Assembly (NCBI GenBank): GCA_051027215.1
Contig: JBPCXR010000046.1
Coordinates: 1-64,000 of the forward strand
DNA length: 64,000 bases
Direction of reading: 5' to 3'
DNA from: CALHVX01 sp051027215
Lineage (GTDB): Bacteria; Pseudomonadota; Gammaproteobacteria; Pseudomonadales; Azotimanducaceae
Positions 9,322-18,833 of the stretch are shown here, piece by piece (within the stretch, counting starts at the first letter, position 1; every line of letters starts with the position of its first letter). The translations under genes were made by a program, and so were the position numbers. Under the pieces are notes generated by a model that was given only the letters and a program-made list of their open reading frames with translations, did not search any database and was not told the DNA's origin.

Positions 9322-10251
9322 ATGTCGGGCAGTGAACCAACGACACAATCACAACATTTCCTGCGGCGCTCCGCCCACTTCGTACCTGGCGCCAATGAAA
9401 AGATGCTGCAAAAGTCGCTGCAATCCGCAGCTGACACACTCATCCTCGACTTAGAAGACGCGGTAACGCCAGAACGCAAGAACGATGCACGGTCAGTGGT
9501 CGCGGGCTGGCTGGCAGACGTGGACTTCGGTCTGCAGGAACGCACGGTGCGCATGAACCCGTTAGCCAGTCCGTGGGGCCAAGCCGACCTGGCAGCGACC
9601 ATGGTCACACCCCCAGATGCCTACGTGGTACCGAAGGTATCGACCTTGGACGATCTGATCGAAATCGATGAGTATTTGCTGTCACTAGAGCGCCAGCATG
9701 GGCACCCGGAAGGGCTTGTGGGACTGATCCTGGTGGCTACGGAAACGCCCCTTGGGGCATTGAATTTACCTACGTTCAGCCAGTGCAGGCGAGTCGTTGC
9801 ACTGTCTTGGGGGGCCGAAGACCTCTCCGCAGCACTGGGGGCCCCCCGCAACCGCCGACCCGACGGCAGTTACCTGGACACCTACCGGTTCTGTCGCGTA
9901 CAAACCCTGCTTAGCGCCAGCGCCGGAGGTCTGCAGCCCATAGACACCGTATTTGTCGACATTAAGGATCACCAAGGGTTGCGCGAAGAATGCCAGGAAG
10001 CCGCTTGGATGGGTTACACAGGGAAGATCACCATCCATCCCGAGCAGATCGACATCGTCAACGCTGCCTTTACCCCAAGCACCGAGGAAGTGCAGACAGC
10101 CCGTGAATTGTTGGATATGTTCGCCGCAGAGCAAGCCGCCGGTCGCATGGCGTTTCAGTTCCGCGGTCAAATGGTGGACGTACCGCACTTGAGTCGTGCC
10201 CGTCGAGTCGTGCAACGAGCTGAGCTCATCGCCGCACAGGTCAGCGGATGA
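9322..10251 (+). CDS. second HpcH/CitE-type CoA-ester lyase
   Basis: About 309 residues, a TIM-barrel CitE-family protein distinct from the one at 3570. The key blocks are HFVPGANEKMLQKSLQ, DTLILDLEDAVTPE, LILVATETPLGALN, WGAEDLSAALG, TVFVDIKDHQGL and GKITIHPEQI. The acidic metal ligands (E in VATETP, D in GAEDLS) are in place, so it is probably an active lyase or thioesterase. I chose the ATG at 9322; a TTG at 9316 overlapping the upstream stop is an alternative. It overlaps the crotonase gene by 4 nt (ATGA), which supports co-translation. Confidence 0.85.
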   Translation: MSGSEPTTQSQHFLRRSAHFVPGANEKMLQKSLQSAADTLILDLEDAVTPERKNDARSVVAGWLADVDFGLQERTVRMNPLASPWGQADLAATMVTPPDAYVVPKVSTLDDLIEIDEYLLSLERQHGHPEGLVGLILVATETPLGALNLPTFSQCRRVVALSWGAEDLSAALGAPRNRRPDGSYLDTYRFCRVQTLLSASAGGLQPIDTVFVDIKDHQGLREECQEAAWMGYTGKITIHPEQIDIVNAAFTPSTEEVQTARELLDMFAAEQAAGRMAFQFRGQMVDVPHLSRARRVVQRAELIAAQVSG

Positions 10252-11075
10252 GTGCTTCGGCGGCACTACGCCAGCTGTCCTTAGCAACCACTAAGATGCA
10301 GGCCAGCGTTGACCCCGAACACGGCATCGGCTGGATGGTTTTCAATCAGCCGGAACGCCGCAACGCGCTAGCGCTGGAGATGTGGCAGGCCATGGGCGAC
10401 ATCCTCGAGCAGTTTGAGCACGATGATCAGGTGCGTGTGGTCATCATGCGCGGCGCAGGCGGCGCAGCCTTCGTCTCCGGTGCCGACATTTCAGAATTTG
10501 ACACAAAGCGCAGTAGTGCTGAACAAAAACGCACTTATGGCGCGATTGCCGGCCGCGCGACTCGCTGGCTTAGCCAACTGAGCAAACCGCTGATCGCACT
10601 GATCGAGGGCTACTGCATCGGCGGTGGTCTAGCCACCGCCTTAGCGGCGGACATTCGCATTGCCAGCCGAGACGCAACTTTCGGCATTCCCGCCGCGCGG
10701 CTGGGCTTGGGTTACGAGTACAGCGGGCTGGCAAAGTTGGCTCGTGTAGTAGGACCAGCGCGAGCTCGCGACATCATGCTCTCGGCGCGCTATTTCGACG
10801 CCGAAGAAGCCCTCGGTATGGGTCTGATCCATTTCAGCCAAAACCGTGACGACATCGAGGCGTTCACGCTGGACTATGCAGCAACCGTAGGCCGCAATGC
10901 CCCACTCACCTTGAAGGCTGCCAAGGCTGCGGTGAATGCCTTCGAGCGCGGTGGACGCGACGACGAGGTCGCAGCAGTTGAGCGCTTAGTGGACGAGTGC
11001 TTTGATAGCGCAGACTACGCCGAAGGGCGGGCTGCTTTTCAGGCTAAGCGTGCACCGAAGTTTACTGGGCGCTAA
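10248..11075 (+). CDS. crotonase-fold protein without catalytic glutamates
   Basis: A 275-residue enoyl-CoA hydratase/isomerase superfamily protein. The CoA-binding and oxyanion-hole blocks are clear: PERRNAL, FVSGADISEF and GYCIGGGLATALAADIRIA. Both glutamates that hydrate enoyl-CoA in classical crotonases are replaced: GGG-L-A-T-A-L stands where GGGCELA is usual, and FGIPAARLGLGY where FGxPEIKLGxxP is usual. It is therefore unlikely to be an ordinary hydratase. It may be an isomerase, a hydrolase, a decarboxylase or a binding protein for an unusual CoA ester. Last gene of the operon that begins at 3570. Confidence 0.85.
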   Translation: MSASAALRQLSLATTKMQASVDPEHGIGWMVFNQPERRNALALEMWQAMGDILEQFEHDDQVRVVIMRGAGGAAFVSGADISEFDTKRSSAEQKRTYGAIAGRATRWLSQLSKPLIALIEGYCIGGGLATALAADIRIASRDATFGIPAARLGLGYEYSGLAKLARVVGPARARDIMLSARYFDAEEALGMGLIHFSQNRDDIEAFTLDYAATVGRNAPLTLKAAKAAVNAFERGGRDDEVAAVERLVDECFDSADYAEGRAAFQAKRAPKFTGR

Positions 11076-11088
11076 ATGCCTTCTAAGG

Positions 11089-11424
11089 TCAATCGCCGCT
11101 GGCTAGCACAGCATCAATAGTGAGGTTTGTAGACGATTCCCGCACCACATAGTCGGTGAAAGCGCCGATGCCTAGGTGACTCTCCTGGTCGGCAACCGTA
11201 CGCGATTCGAACATGAATTCCCGGATCTTCTGGCAGGCTGCAGTAGCAGGGGTGTCCCGCAGGGCGTTTTTAAGCAGATCAGATTCGATGGTCGCCTCGA
11301 ATTCGGTGCGATAGGGGCCAACATCGATGTCTTCCCGGGTATGGAAGAACCAGTAGCCGTTAACTCGAAATATCCGCTCGGTGCGGAACCACAGTTTCGG
11401 GTTTTCGTTTTGCCGCTGATGCAT
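11089..11424 (-). CDS. DUF6316-like small protein
   Basis: A 111-residue protein of unknown function. The N-terminal block ERIFRVNGYWFFHTREDIDVGPY matches my memory of the DUF6316 family seen mostly in Gammaproteobacteria; the position of this match is residues 17-38, and the key part is WFFHTRE...GPY. No signal peptide, membrane segment or enzymatic motif. AGAAGG lies a few bases upstream of the ATG. It converges on the crotonase gene with a 13-nt gap and diverges from the polysaccharide export gene. Confidence 0.7.
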   Translation of the reverse strand: MHQRQNENPKLWFRTERIFRVNGYWFFHTREDIDVGPYRTEFEATIESDLLKNALRDTPATAACQKIREFMFESRTVADQESHLGIGAFTDYVVRESSTNLTIDAVLASGD

Positions 11425-11640
11425 GGTGCCTTCTGACTCCCTGAAGTTCGAGGTAAGCAGTCTGATCCAGCGCCAGGCCCCGGTCTACGGGCCTGGTGTA
11501 TAGAAGTCGCCGGACTTGTGCTGCCCTGTAGGCCCATGTATTGCATGTAATTGGATCGTTGCGAATACCCCCATTCGGTGCCCATTACCGGAACAAGTAG
11601 GTATCATCTGCCCCTTCGCGAACCAGGGAAGAGAGCCTCC

Positions 11641-12315
11641 ATGCACAACCAATTCAATGACTTGAGTCGTCAGGCTCAGGGAATGCTCTATGTGTCGAAG
11701 CGGCACATTGGACACTGGGCCTTGTTGATTACCGCTAGCCTGTTCACCTTGGGTGGCTGCACTACACCAAGCGGCGGCCCGCCACCTGAAGGATCTGATC
11801 TGGAACCTGGCTTTGCCGACGAATACCGAATTGGTGTAGGTGACAATCTACGCATCAATGTCTGGCGTAACGATGATCTGAGCGCCGATGTGCCGGTACG
11901 CCCGGACGGCAAGATCTCCGTGCCCCTGGCCGGCGACGTGCTAGTCGGTGGCAAAACCCCGGAAGAGGTTGCCTCCGAGCTCACCAAGAGTCTGGCGACC
12001 TATATCCGCGATCCCTATGTGACCGTCATCGTCACCGACATGGGTAGCGACCAATTCCGCTCCCGGGTTCGGGTCACCGGCGCGGTGAATAATCCGCTTT
12101 CCATCCCCTACCGGCAGGGCATGACAGTGCTTGATGTGGTGCTAGAAGCTGGGGGCGTAAACGAGTTTTCCAGTCCCAATCGGTCAGTCCTTTACCGCCG
12201 CAACGGTGACAGGATCAGCATCAACTTGGATCGCATCCTCAAGCGAGGCGACATGGCGACGAACTTCCCGCTGCGCCCAGGCGACGTGATCACAGTACCG
12301 GAGCGCGCCTTCTAG
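11641..12315 (+). CDS. Wza-like polysaccharide export lipoprotein
   Basis: About 224 residues, an outer-membrane polysaccharide export (Poly_export/SLBB) lipoprotein. The lipobox LGGC is near residue 41, followed by a Gly/Pro-rich linker. The export domain follows: DEYRIGVGDNLRINVWRN, VPVRPDGKISVPLAGDV and YIRDPYVTVIV, then an SLBB block VRVTGAVNNPLSIPYRQG and LRPGDVITVPE. Length and layout match the export protein of exosortase (PEP-CTERM)-linked exopolysaccharide loci. ATG 11641 was chosen because a purine-rich AGGGAAGAGAG lies just upstream; an in-frame ATG at 11683 is also possible. Followed after 48 nt by a beta-barrel protein. Confidence 0.87.
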   Translation: MHNQFNDLSRQAQGMLYVSKRHIGHWALLITASLFTLGGCTTPSGGPPPEGSDLEPGFADEYRIGVGDNLRINVWRNDDLSADVPVRPDGKISVPLAGDVLVGGKTPEEVASELTKSLATYIRDPYVTVIVTDMGSDQFRSRVRVTGAVNNPLSIPYRQGMTVLDVVLEAGGVNEFSSPNRSVLYRRNGDRISINLDRILKRGDMATNFPLRPGDVITVPERAF

Positions 12316-12363
12316 AGCGCCATCCCGCAGTAACCAATGAGCCAGACTCCGGAGCGATCAGCT

Positions 12364-13692
12364 ATGTTTCGAGCCACTCTGACGCTCGCCCTCGGGACGA
12401 GCCTTGTGCTGACACCTTTCGCCATTCAGGCATTGGAACTAACCGCCGCCGCTGAACTGGGGGCTGAGTACCGCACCAATTCTCGACGTTCCTCGTTCGA
12501 CGATGAGTCTGACATCATCCTCACGCCCGGTATCAATGGACGCGCCACCCACGAGGGTCCGAACCTGCGTCTGGATGCTCAATACGACATCAAGCACCGC
12601 TACTTTAAGGAAGACTTCGAAGACGACGAGACCATTTTGACGGGCTACGGCAACTTGCAGTGGAGTGCGCTGCCGGAGCGACTGGATGTACGGGTAACGC
12701 AGACCAACAACGAAAATACTCGCCAGTCCTTTGATCGCGGCACTCAATCTGACCGCCAGATTATCACCAGCACAGAGGCGTCGCCCACCCTGAAATTTCG
12801 CGTGCGCCGCGCCGATGAGCTGCAGCTGCAATACACCTACACCTACACCGACAGCGAAGACGATGACATCGACAATGAGCGCCAGGTGGTGACCGGCCGC
12901 TACATCTACGCATACTCACCCAGCACCACAATCTCTCTGGCGGCCTCCTTTGGCGATACCGCCTATGATCTGGATGGCGTGCCTGACGTGGACAGCACGA
13001 GCTATACCCTGACCTTCGACAGCGCTGGCCAAAGCAGCCAGTTGTCGCTGATGGGGGGTTACTCGCTGTACGAGCGCCGCGGCGAACCAGATGCAGATGG
13101 TCCCGTCTGGAATCTAGAGTGGTCGACCCAAACCAGCGCTCAAACCACTTTCAGCTTCGGTACGGAAAGGGAGATTACCGACAGATCCGAAGAGCTGCTG
13201 GACATCGATACCCAGCGATATAACGACATCAACTACGAAAACACCGATCTGACCGATGTGTTCGAATCGACTAGCGCGTTCATTTCTGTCACCCAACCGT
13301 TTGGCGCGACATCCGTCGATGCCCGGCTGAGCTGGGACGAAGCCGACTATGAGCGGGTGCCCAGGGATGAAACCCAGATCGAGCTGTCTGCTTCAGCGAC
13401 CCGACAGCTGCGTCGCCAACTGGAGGCGAACGTGCAATTTTCCTTTGCCAACGTCGAATACGAAGGTTTCGACGCCGACTACGACCAGTACACCCTAGAG
13501 ACCAGCGTACTGTGGGACGTTAACCGCCGTTTTGAAGCCGAGGGCGGCGTTTTCTACGTTAAGCGGGAAGGCTCAGTGATCTCCGGCGATTACGACGACT
13601 TAGGCTTTTTCGTCACCGCGCGCTACTTCTTCTCCGGCGACAACACCGCCGCTGATCGTCGCGCACGCCCATCGCGCGCATCGCGCTACTAG
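12364..13692 (+). CDS. BBP2-type outer-membrane beta-barrel protein
   Basis: About 442 residues with a signal peptide (ends near FAIQA-LEL) and then alternating polar/aromatic strands typical of an outer-membrane beta-barrel; acidic turns rich in D and E, many Y/F at strand ends, and a terminal aromatic strand GFFVTARYFFSG. This fits the putative beta-barrel porin-2 group found beside Wza-like proteins in exosortase-linked exopolysaccharide operons. I chose ATG 12364, which has GGAG 9 nt upstream and starts directly at the signal peptide; ATG 12337 is an alternative. Probably forms or supports the secretion pore. Its stop codon overlaps that of the convergent TPR gene by 4 nt. Confidence 0.8.
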   Translation: MFRATLTLALGTSLVLTPFAIQALELTAAAELGAEYRTNSRRSSFDDESDIILTPGINGRATHEGPNLRLDAQYDIKHRYFKEDFEDDETILTGYGNLQWSALPERLDVRVTQTNNENTRQSFDRGTQSDRQIITSTEASPTLKFRVRRADELQLQYTYTYTDSEDDDIDNERQVVTGRYIYAYSPSTTISLAASFGDTAYDLDGVPDVDSTSYTLTFDSAGQSSQLSLMGGYSLYERRGEPDADGPVWNLEWSTQTSAQTTFSFGTEREITDRSEELLDIDTQRYNDINYENTDLTDVFESTSAFISVTQPFGATSVDARLSWDEADYERVPRDETQIELSASATRQLRRQLEANVQFSFANVEYEGFDADYDQYTLETSVLWDVNRRFEAEGGVFYVKREGSVISGDYDDLGFFVTARYFFSGDNTAADRRARPSRASRY

Positions 13693-16484
13693 TTCTGCAG
13701 CTCAGCCAATAGCGCCTGAGCTGCCGCTTTCTCCGGGAACTGTGAGTGCGCCAGCGCCTTGTCCAATAGCTCCCGGGCCTTTGTCACAGCGCCAGCTTGC
13801 TGCTGAGCTGCGGCTAGGTGATACAACGAGGTCGGATTGTCGGGCTTGTCGGCGACACTCTGGCTGAGCACTTCAACGGCCTTGCTGACTTCACCATTCT
13901 TCAGCAGTATCCAACCATAGGTGTCGGCAACATCGGCGTTCTTCGGCGCTGCTTGGTATGCCTGCAGACCTACGGATCGGGCCCGCTCATCGCCCTGTTC
14001 CATATAAAGCCAGGCCAAGTTGTTCAGAACCACCGCATTCTTGCTGGGCAACAGGCGCTCGTATTCCTCAACAGCCTGGTTAGCCCGATCATCGGCTAGC
14101 AAGGCACCAGCCAAAACGATACGCGCCGCTCGATCTGTGGGATTGTTCTGCAACCAACCCTGCAGCAGTTCAATCCCTTGAGCTGAGTCATTTTGCGCTA
14201 ACAGTTGCCCCGCTAAGCGCACGGTGCCTTCCCGCTGCCCCGCTTCGTGGAGCTGCCGATAAAGCTTGCTGGCCGCGGGGCGATCGCCCTGCGCTGCAGC
14301 CAGGTCCGCGCGTAACAGCGTGATGCCATTGCCCAGCTCGGGCTTGCTCAGTGCTTGCAAGGCATCGATTCGCTTTTGGACTGCGCTGTAATCTCGTTGC
14401 CCAAGGCTGATGCGCCCCAGAGCTAACAAGGCATCGGCGTTCTGCCCACCGCTGAGCGCCACCACCTGATCGAAGTTTCTGGCCGCGGTCTCAACGTTGC
14501 CTGCCTGAAGCTGCAGCTTACCCAGCACAAAAGCCAAGCGCATATTGTCCGGCTGCGCGGTCAACACCGCCTGAAGATCGCGAAGGTCGCTTGCAGCGAC
14601 TTCCAAATCCTGGGCGCGCAAACTTAACTCAGCTCGCACCAAACGCAAATCGACATTGTCACCGTCAGCGCGTAAGCCATCGTTAACCGCCTCCAGCGCA
14701 GTGCTCTGGTCGCCACTGCGCAAGTACAGCCGAGCCAGCGCTAGCCGCGCTCGTGGGTTGTCCGGACTGGCAACCGTCGCGCGCTTGACATAGGCAACGG
14801 CTTCATCGTTTCGTTGCTGCCGCGCCAACAACTCAGCCATGCCTAACAGGGCAACATCGTCTTCCGGGCTTTCTTTGAGCCGCTCTGCATACAGCTGCTC
14901 GGCTGCAGCTACTTCGCCGCGTTGCTCCAACAGGCGGACTAGATTGTTGCGCGCCGGCGCGAACGTAGAATCCAGTTGCAAAGCCTTGCGAAAGTGATCT
15001 ACCGCTGCATCCGCCTCACGCTCAGCGATCGCAATGGCGCCCATGAGGTTCGGGCCTATGGGGCTTTCCGGGTTTTTGCTCACGATCTGGGCCACTGATT
15101 GCTTCGCTTCAGCGAGCTTGCCCTCGCGCAGCTGCAGCATGGCGAGCAGATAATCGCTCTGAAATTGCGCGCCATCGGTTTCTATGGCGGCGTCGAGCTC
15201 CGCTCGAGCACGTTCTGCCTCGCCTGCAGACAACAAACTGAGTGCCAGCTGGTTACGGAAGGCGGCGCCATCGGGTGCTAACTCCACGGCTCGCTCGAGA
15301 TATGGCGTCGCCTCGGCATTGCGCCCAGACTGCAGCAGCACGGTACCGAGCATGGCCAGGATCTGGGGATCGCGTGTGTTCTGTGCCACCGGTAACAAGG
15401 TCTCTAAAACCGCTGCCTGATTACCCCGTTGCTGTTGCACCGTCGCCAGCAGTTTTCGCACCGATTCACTGCGTTGGTTTTGACTCAAATAGCGGGAAAG
15501 GCTTTCTTCCGCTTGGGCGAGCTGCCCTTGCTGAAACTTCACCAGACCCATCAAATACAATGTGGGACCGTGCTGAGGAACCCGGATCTGCACCTCCCGC
15601 AACGCCGCTTCCGCGCTCGTCAGGTCTCCCGATTGATAGCGAATCAAGCCTTCCAGGTAACGAGCCAAAGGGTAATTCGGCGCCAGTTCAAGCACGCCTT
15701 CTATGCCAACCTGAGCAGCATCAAGGTCTTGCATCGCTAACGCGGTTCGCACCTGGCCGATCTCACCCAAAAGGCGGCCAGTGGGGTGCTTGGCTGCGGT
15801 ACTAAACGCCTCCTGGGCGGTTTGATGATTGCCTCGACTCAACTCCAGCTCAGCCAAGCGCAACCAAATTTGGGCATCATCGGGGTCGGCTTGGGTTGCC
15901 TGTGTGAATAGCGAGGCAGCTTCGTCTATGTCTCCTTCCTGCCAGGCAATAGCTGCAAGCCCCGCCATTCCAGTTGGCCGATCCCGCGCGCGCTCGAATA
16001 GTGGTGCAGCCTGGGCTACATCTCCCGCCGAGAGATAAGCTTGGGCCAGCAGAATGTCTTGTTCGACGCTACGTTCGCTAAGCTCGCTAAGTTCTCCAAC
16101 GACTTCCTGAACCCGGCCCATGGCCAGTTTTGCCTGGGCTAGCGTCAACTGTACATCGGTCGCGTCGGCACCTAGATCTAGCGCGCGTTCTAACTCTTTT
16201 ACCGCCGCTTGATAGTCACCGCTACGCAAATAAGTTTCGCCTAGGGCAACTCGACCGGCGACAAAATTCGCGTCCTTCTTCAGCGCGTTCTTCAGCTCGA
16301 TGACTGCGGCATTGAGCTTGCCCTGGCTTTGCAGCGCTTCGGCCTCCTGCAGATGGCCTTCTGGGGTTTGCCGGCTGCAAGCGGCAATCAATACCACCAC
16401 GCAGACCGTGAACAAAATGTGCCTGGCAGCGCGATAAGAGTGCCCGCTGAGCCGAGCTGACGGGAATTGAACAAGACCACCCAT
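13689..16484 (-). CDS. prsT: PrsT-like TPR-repeat lipoprotein
   Basis: About 931 residues made almost wholly of tetratricopeptide repeats behind a lipoprotein signal (lipobox VLIAAC). The opening HLQEAEALQSQGKLNAAVIE, followed by LKNALKKDANFVAGR and LGETYLRSGDYQAAVKELE, is characteristic of the PEP-CTERM system TPR lipoprotein PrsT. In known loci PrsT goes with exosortase and exopolysaccharide genes, probably as an outer-membrane scaffold. ATG 16484 is preferred over a TTG at 16496. It converges on the beta-barrel gene, so despite the shared pathway the two are not in one transcript. No exosortase gene is visible in the window. Confidence 0.85.
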   Translation of the reverse strand: MGGLVQFPSARLSGHSYRAARHILFTVCVVVLIAACSRQTPEGHLQEAEALQSQGKLNAAVIELKNALKKDANFVAGRVALGETYLRSGDYQAAVKELERALDLGADATDVQLTLAQAKLAMGRVQEVVGELSELSERSVEQDILLAQAYLSAGDVAQAAPLFERARDRPTGMAGLAAIAWQEGDIDEAASLFTQATQADPDDAQIWLRLAELELSRGNHQTAQEAFSTAAKHPTGRLLGEIGQVRTALAMQDLDAAQVGIEGVLELAPNYPLARYLEGLIRYQSGDLTSAEAALREVQIRVPQHGPTLYLMGLVKFQQGQLAQAEESLSRYLSQNQRSESVRKLLATVQQQRGNQAAVLETLLPVAQNTRDPQILAMLGTVLLQSGRNAEATPYLERAVELAPDGAAFRNQLALSLLSAGEAERARAELDAAIETDGAQFQSDYLLAMLQLREGKLAEAKQSVAQIVSKNPESPIGPNLMGAIAIAEREADAAVDHFRKALQLDSTFAPARNNLVRLLEQRGEVAAAEQLYAERLKESPEDDVALLGMAELLARQQRNDEAVAYVKRATVASPDNPRARLALARLYLRSGDQSTALEAVNDGLRADGDNVDLRLVRAELSLRAQDLEVAASDLRDLQAVLTAQPDNMRLAFVLGKLQLQAGNVETAARNFDQVVALSGGQNADALLALGRISLGQRDYSAVQKRIDALQALSKPELGNGITLLRADLAAAQGDRPAASKLYRQLHEAGQREGTVRLAGQLLAQNDSAQGIELLQGWLQNNPTDRAARIVLAGALLADDRANQAVEEYERLLPSKNAVVLNNLAWLYMEQGDERARSVGLQAYQAAPKNADVADTYGWILLKNGEVSKAVEVLSQSVADKPDNPTSLYHLAAAQQQAGAVTKARELLDKALAHSQFPEKAAAQALLAELQN

Positions 16485-16588
16485 AGGGAATTCCAACGAA
16501 CTAAAGCCAATTCCCGATGGTACCTGAGAAGCTCCGCGGCAGCAGCTGACGCGGAGCTTCGAGCGCAGTCTAGAAGCGCTTAAGCAGC

Positions 16589-18562
16589 CTACAGACTCTC
16601 TTTTCTGATCTCATTAGAAAGATCGCTCTCCACACCATCGCCATCAATTGCCGTCATCGCCAGGTAATAGGTGGCGCGCGGCAGGCTCAAGACAACGCTT
16701 TCGGCATTGGCATCATCAACGAGGTATTCACCCGTGTACTGGCCGGGCGTCTGCCCGTAATACACTTTGAACGCCGTCAGCGACTCAATCGCCGTGCCAT
16801 CTTCGTTCTCGGTGGGTGGCGTCCAACGCACGGTTAATGCCACTTCCCCGAGCACCTGTACGCCGACAATGGCCTTCGAGCTCGATTCGCTATTGCTACA
16901 GGTCAGCTCAAAGGTCGTTGACGCGTTCAGCGGGCCAACCGCTGCCGATCCATCAAGGGAACGAGCACCAGTCCAGCCACCGCCTGCCTGGCAGCTCGTA
17001 GCCTGATCGCTGCTCCAGGTCAGCTGCACGCTTTCGCCCGGCTGAACCGTTGTCTGGGATGCTCTGAGCGTTACGTCTAGAGCTGGACTGGGGGCTGGGT
17101 TGGGCTCCTGCGGATTTTCCGGGCTGGGGCTCGGCACCGGTGTTGGTCCAGGCTCCGGATTCGGTTCACCAGGAATCTCATCACCTGAGCCATCAATAAC
17201 CACGACATTGACGGTAGCGGTGTTGCTGCCACCGGCACTGTAACAAGTCAGCAGAAAGTCTGCGCTCGCAGATAGTGACGCAACAGTTTCGGTATCGTTG
17301 AGTTGTTTCTCGCCGGACCAAGCGCCGCTTGCAACGCAACGATCAGCGCCAGAGGTCGCCCAGGATAAGCTCAACGGCTCGTCACGGATAATCCGAGATT
17401 GGGACGGAAAGAAGGAAACGTAGGGTGCCGGCTGCTCCGCTTGCGCCACCATGTTTTGTGCCAACTCAGCGTGCTGAACCTCGTCAGCCAACGCTACGCT
17501 GTCGGTAACCGAGCGCAGCGCCTGCATGCTGCGATCTGACAGCCCATCGTCAACGCCGGCCTGCAATTGCTCCGGAGTCAAGCGACTGAGAGTCGCAATC
17601 AACTCTAGCAGTTCCGGGTCATCGTGCTGACTTTGCAACAACAGCAAGTCTTCCAGCAGCAGGCTCTGCAACTCACTGCTTGGCGCTACTGATCGCACCG
17701 TTTGGCCGGCGGCTTCCGGCAGAATCTGCGCAATGGCAGCATCCATTAGTGAAGTGGCGTCTTGATTATCTACTTCCAATCGACCTGCCATGGTCTCCAG
17801 CATTACCGCAGCAGACGCGGTTCGAAATACCGCGCTGACTCGACTATCGGCCTCCTTGCCGTTGCCATCCAAACGTTTATCTACTGCTAAATCACAAGCA
17901 ATCTTCTCGAACACTGCGGCCGCATCCAGATCAAAACCCGCGTTCGTCAATGCTGTGGTCGTTCGTCGAATGGCTTCGGCCAGCGCTTCGCTAGAAAGAA
18001 CCACATCGGCAACGTTATCCGTGGTGATGCCGTCGAACATTGGATTAGCCAAGCGGTCTTTGTCGAGCCCCATGCCTACTCGGTCGCGAATCTGCACCCA
18101 AGTCTTGTCGAGGCGCTTTTTGTTAAAACGACCGCCCGTGCACTCCACTGCTCGTACCGTTATGGTCGATAGCGGTGACAGGTTGAGCGTATTTCTTTGT
18201 GCACCGGCATCTTCGCCGAGCACACCGACCAGATCGAAGTCTAGCGGCCGTCCGGTAACCAGATCGGTACCACCGCTGGCTACGATTCGAACGGGTAGTG
18301 GGGTTCGCTGGGGAACGACGAATTCATAGTTGGCCTGATCATCGCTGGTTGCCTGACCGATTAGATTGCCTTTGGCATCGATGAAGCTGAGGTCCGCGTT
18401 GATCACCGGCCCGTCACCAACGCTTCCAGCGACGGCAACGTCTGCGGCAGCTAAAACTTGACGAGGGCTACCGCCGCCATCGCTGCAGCCTGCGAGGATC
18501 ATTGTCAGAAAGGCAACCGACCAGGTAAGCCGGAGGCCCCGCGTCCAGTGAGTACTACTCAT
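16589..18562 (-). CDS. lipoprotein with Pro-rich linker and C-terminal FN3 domain
   Basis: About 657 residues. The lipobox is MILAGC, followed by SDGGGSPRQ. The N-terminal part contains a carboxypeptidase-regulatory-like beta domain (GSVGDGPVINADLSFID..NYEFVVP), then a helical middle. Two similar Ig-like units follow (SQSRIIRDEPLSLSWATSGA and QTTVQPGESVQLTWSSDQAT), each ending in a W-T/S-G block and a cysteine. They are separated by a Pro/Asn/Glu-rich linker around GEPNPEPGPTPVPSPSPE. The end is a fibronectin type III domain. ATG 18562 has GGAGAG upstream. Likely a surface-exposed binding protein of unknown ligand; it follows PrsT on the same strand but upstream of it. Confidence 0.75.
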   Translation of the reverse strand: MSSTHWTRGLRLTWSVAFLTMILAGCSDGGGSPRQVLAAADVAVAGSVGDGPVINADLSFIDAKGNLIGQATSDDQANYEFVVPQRTPLPVRIVASGGTDLVTGRPLDFDLVGVLGEDAGAQRNTLNLSPLSTITVRAVECTGGRFNKKRLDKTWVQIRDRVGMGLDKDRLANPMFDGITTDNVADVVLSSEALAEAIRRTTTALTNAGFDLDAAAVFEKIACDLAVDKRLDGNGKEADSRVSAVFRTASAAVMLETMAGRLEVDNQDATSLMDAAIAQILPEAAGQTVRSVAPSSELQSLLLEDLLLLQSQHDDPELLELIATLSRLTPEQLQAGVDDGLSDRSMQALRSVTDSVALADEVQHAELAQNMVAQAEQPAPYVSFFPSQSRIIRDEPLSLSWATSGADRCVASGAWSGEKQLNDTETVASLSASADFLLTCYSAGGSNTATVNVVVIDGSGDEIPGEPNPEPGPTPVPSPSPENPQEPNPAPSPALDVTLRASQTTVQPGESVQLTWSSDQATSCQAGGGWTGARSLDGSAAVGPLNASTTFELTCSNSESSSKAIVGVQVLGEVALTVRWTPPTENEDGTAIESLTAFKVYYGQTPGQYTGEYLVDDANAESVVLSLPRATYYLAMTAIDGDGVESDLSNEIRKESL

Positions 18563-18833
18563 TACTCTCTCCGTATCGGGGGCTTTCTCTAGAAAACAGG
18601 TAGTGGCAGACGCCCGTCTGCATACCACTTAGAAAACCTTGAAGCCGAGTCTAAGTATCTGGGCGTGGGCGGCAGTGAACGGCAGCACAGGATCTGCAGA
18701 CGTTTGTAAGTTCGTGCGCGAGCGCACAGGAAAAGTTTGATCTCCGGCCTAAAGCTGGCGCGATATGCAACAGATTTGTCAAGTCCAAGAAGGTGGTAAA
18801 GTGTGCAGCCTGTTCAGCCCACACGCGAAAACC

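Noticed and set aside
15242..15805. 187-codon plus-strand frame
   Set aside because: Antisense to the PrsT TPR repeats; no conserved features.
13689..16484. Repeated sequence considered as a repeat array
   Set aside because: The periodicity is protein-level TPR; DNA units differ and there are no spacers, so not CRISPR or satellite DNA.
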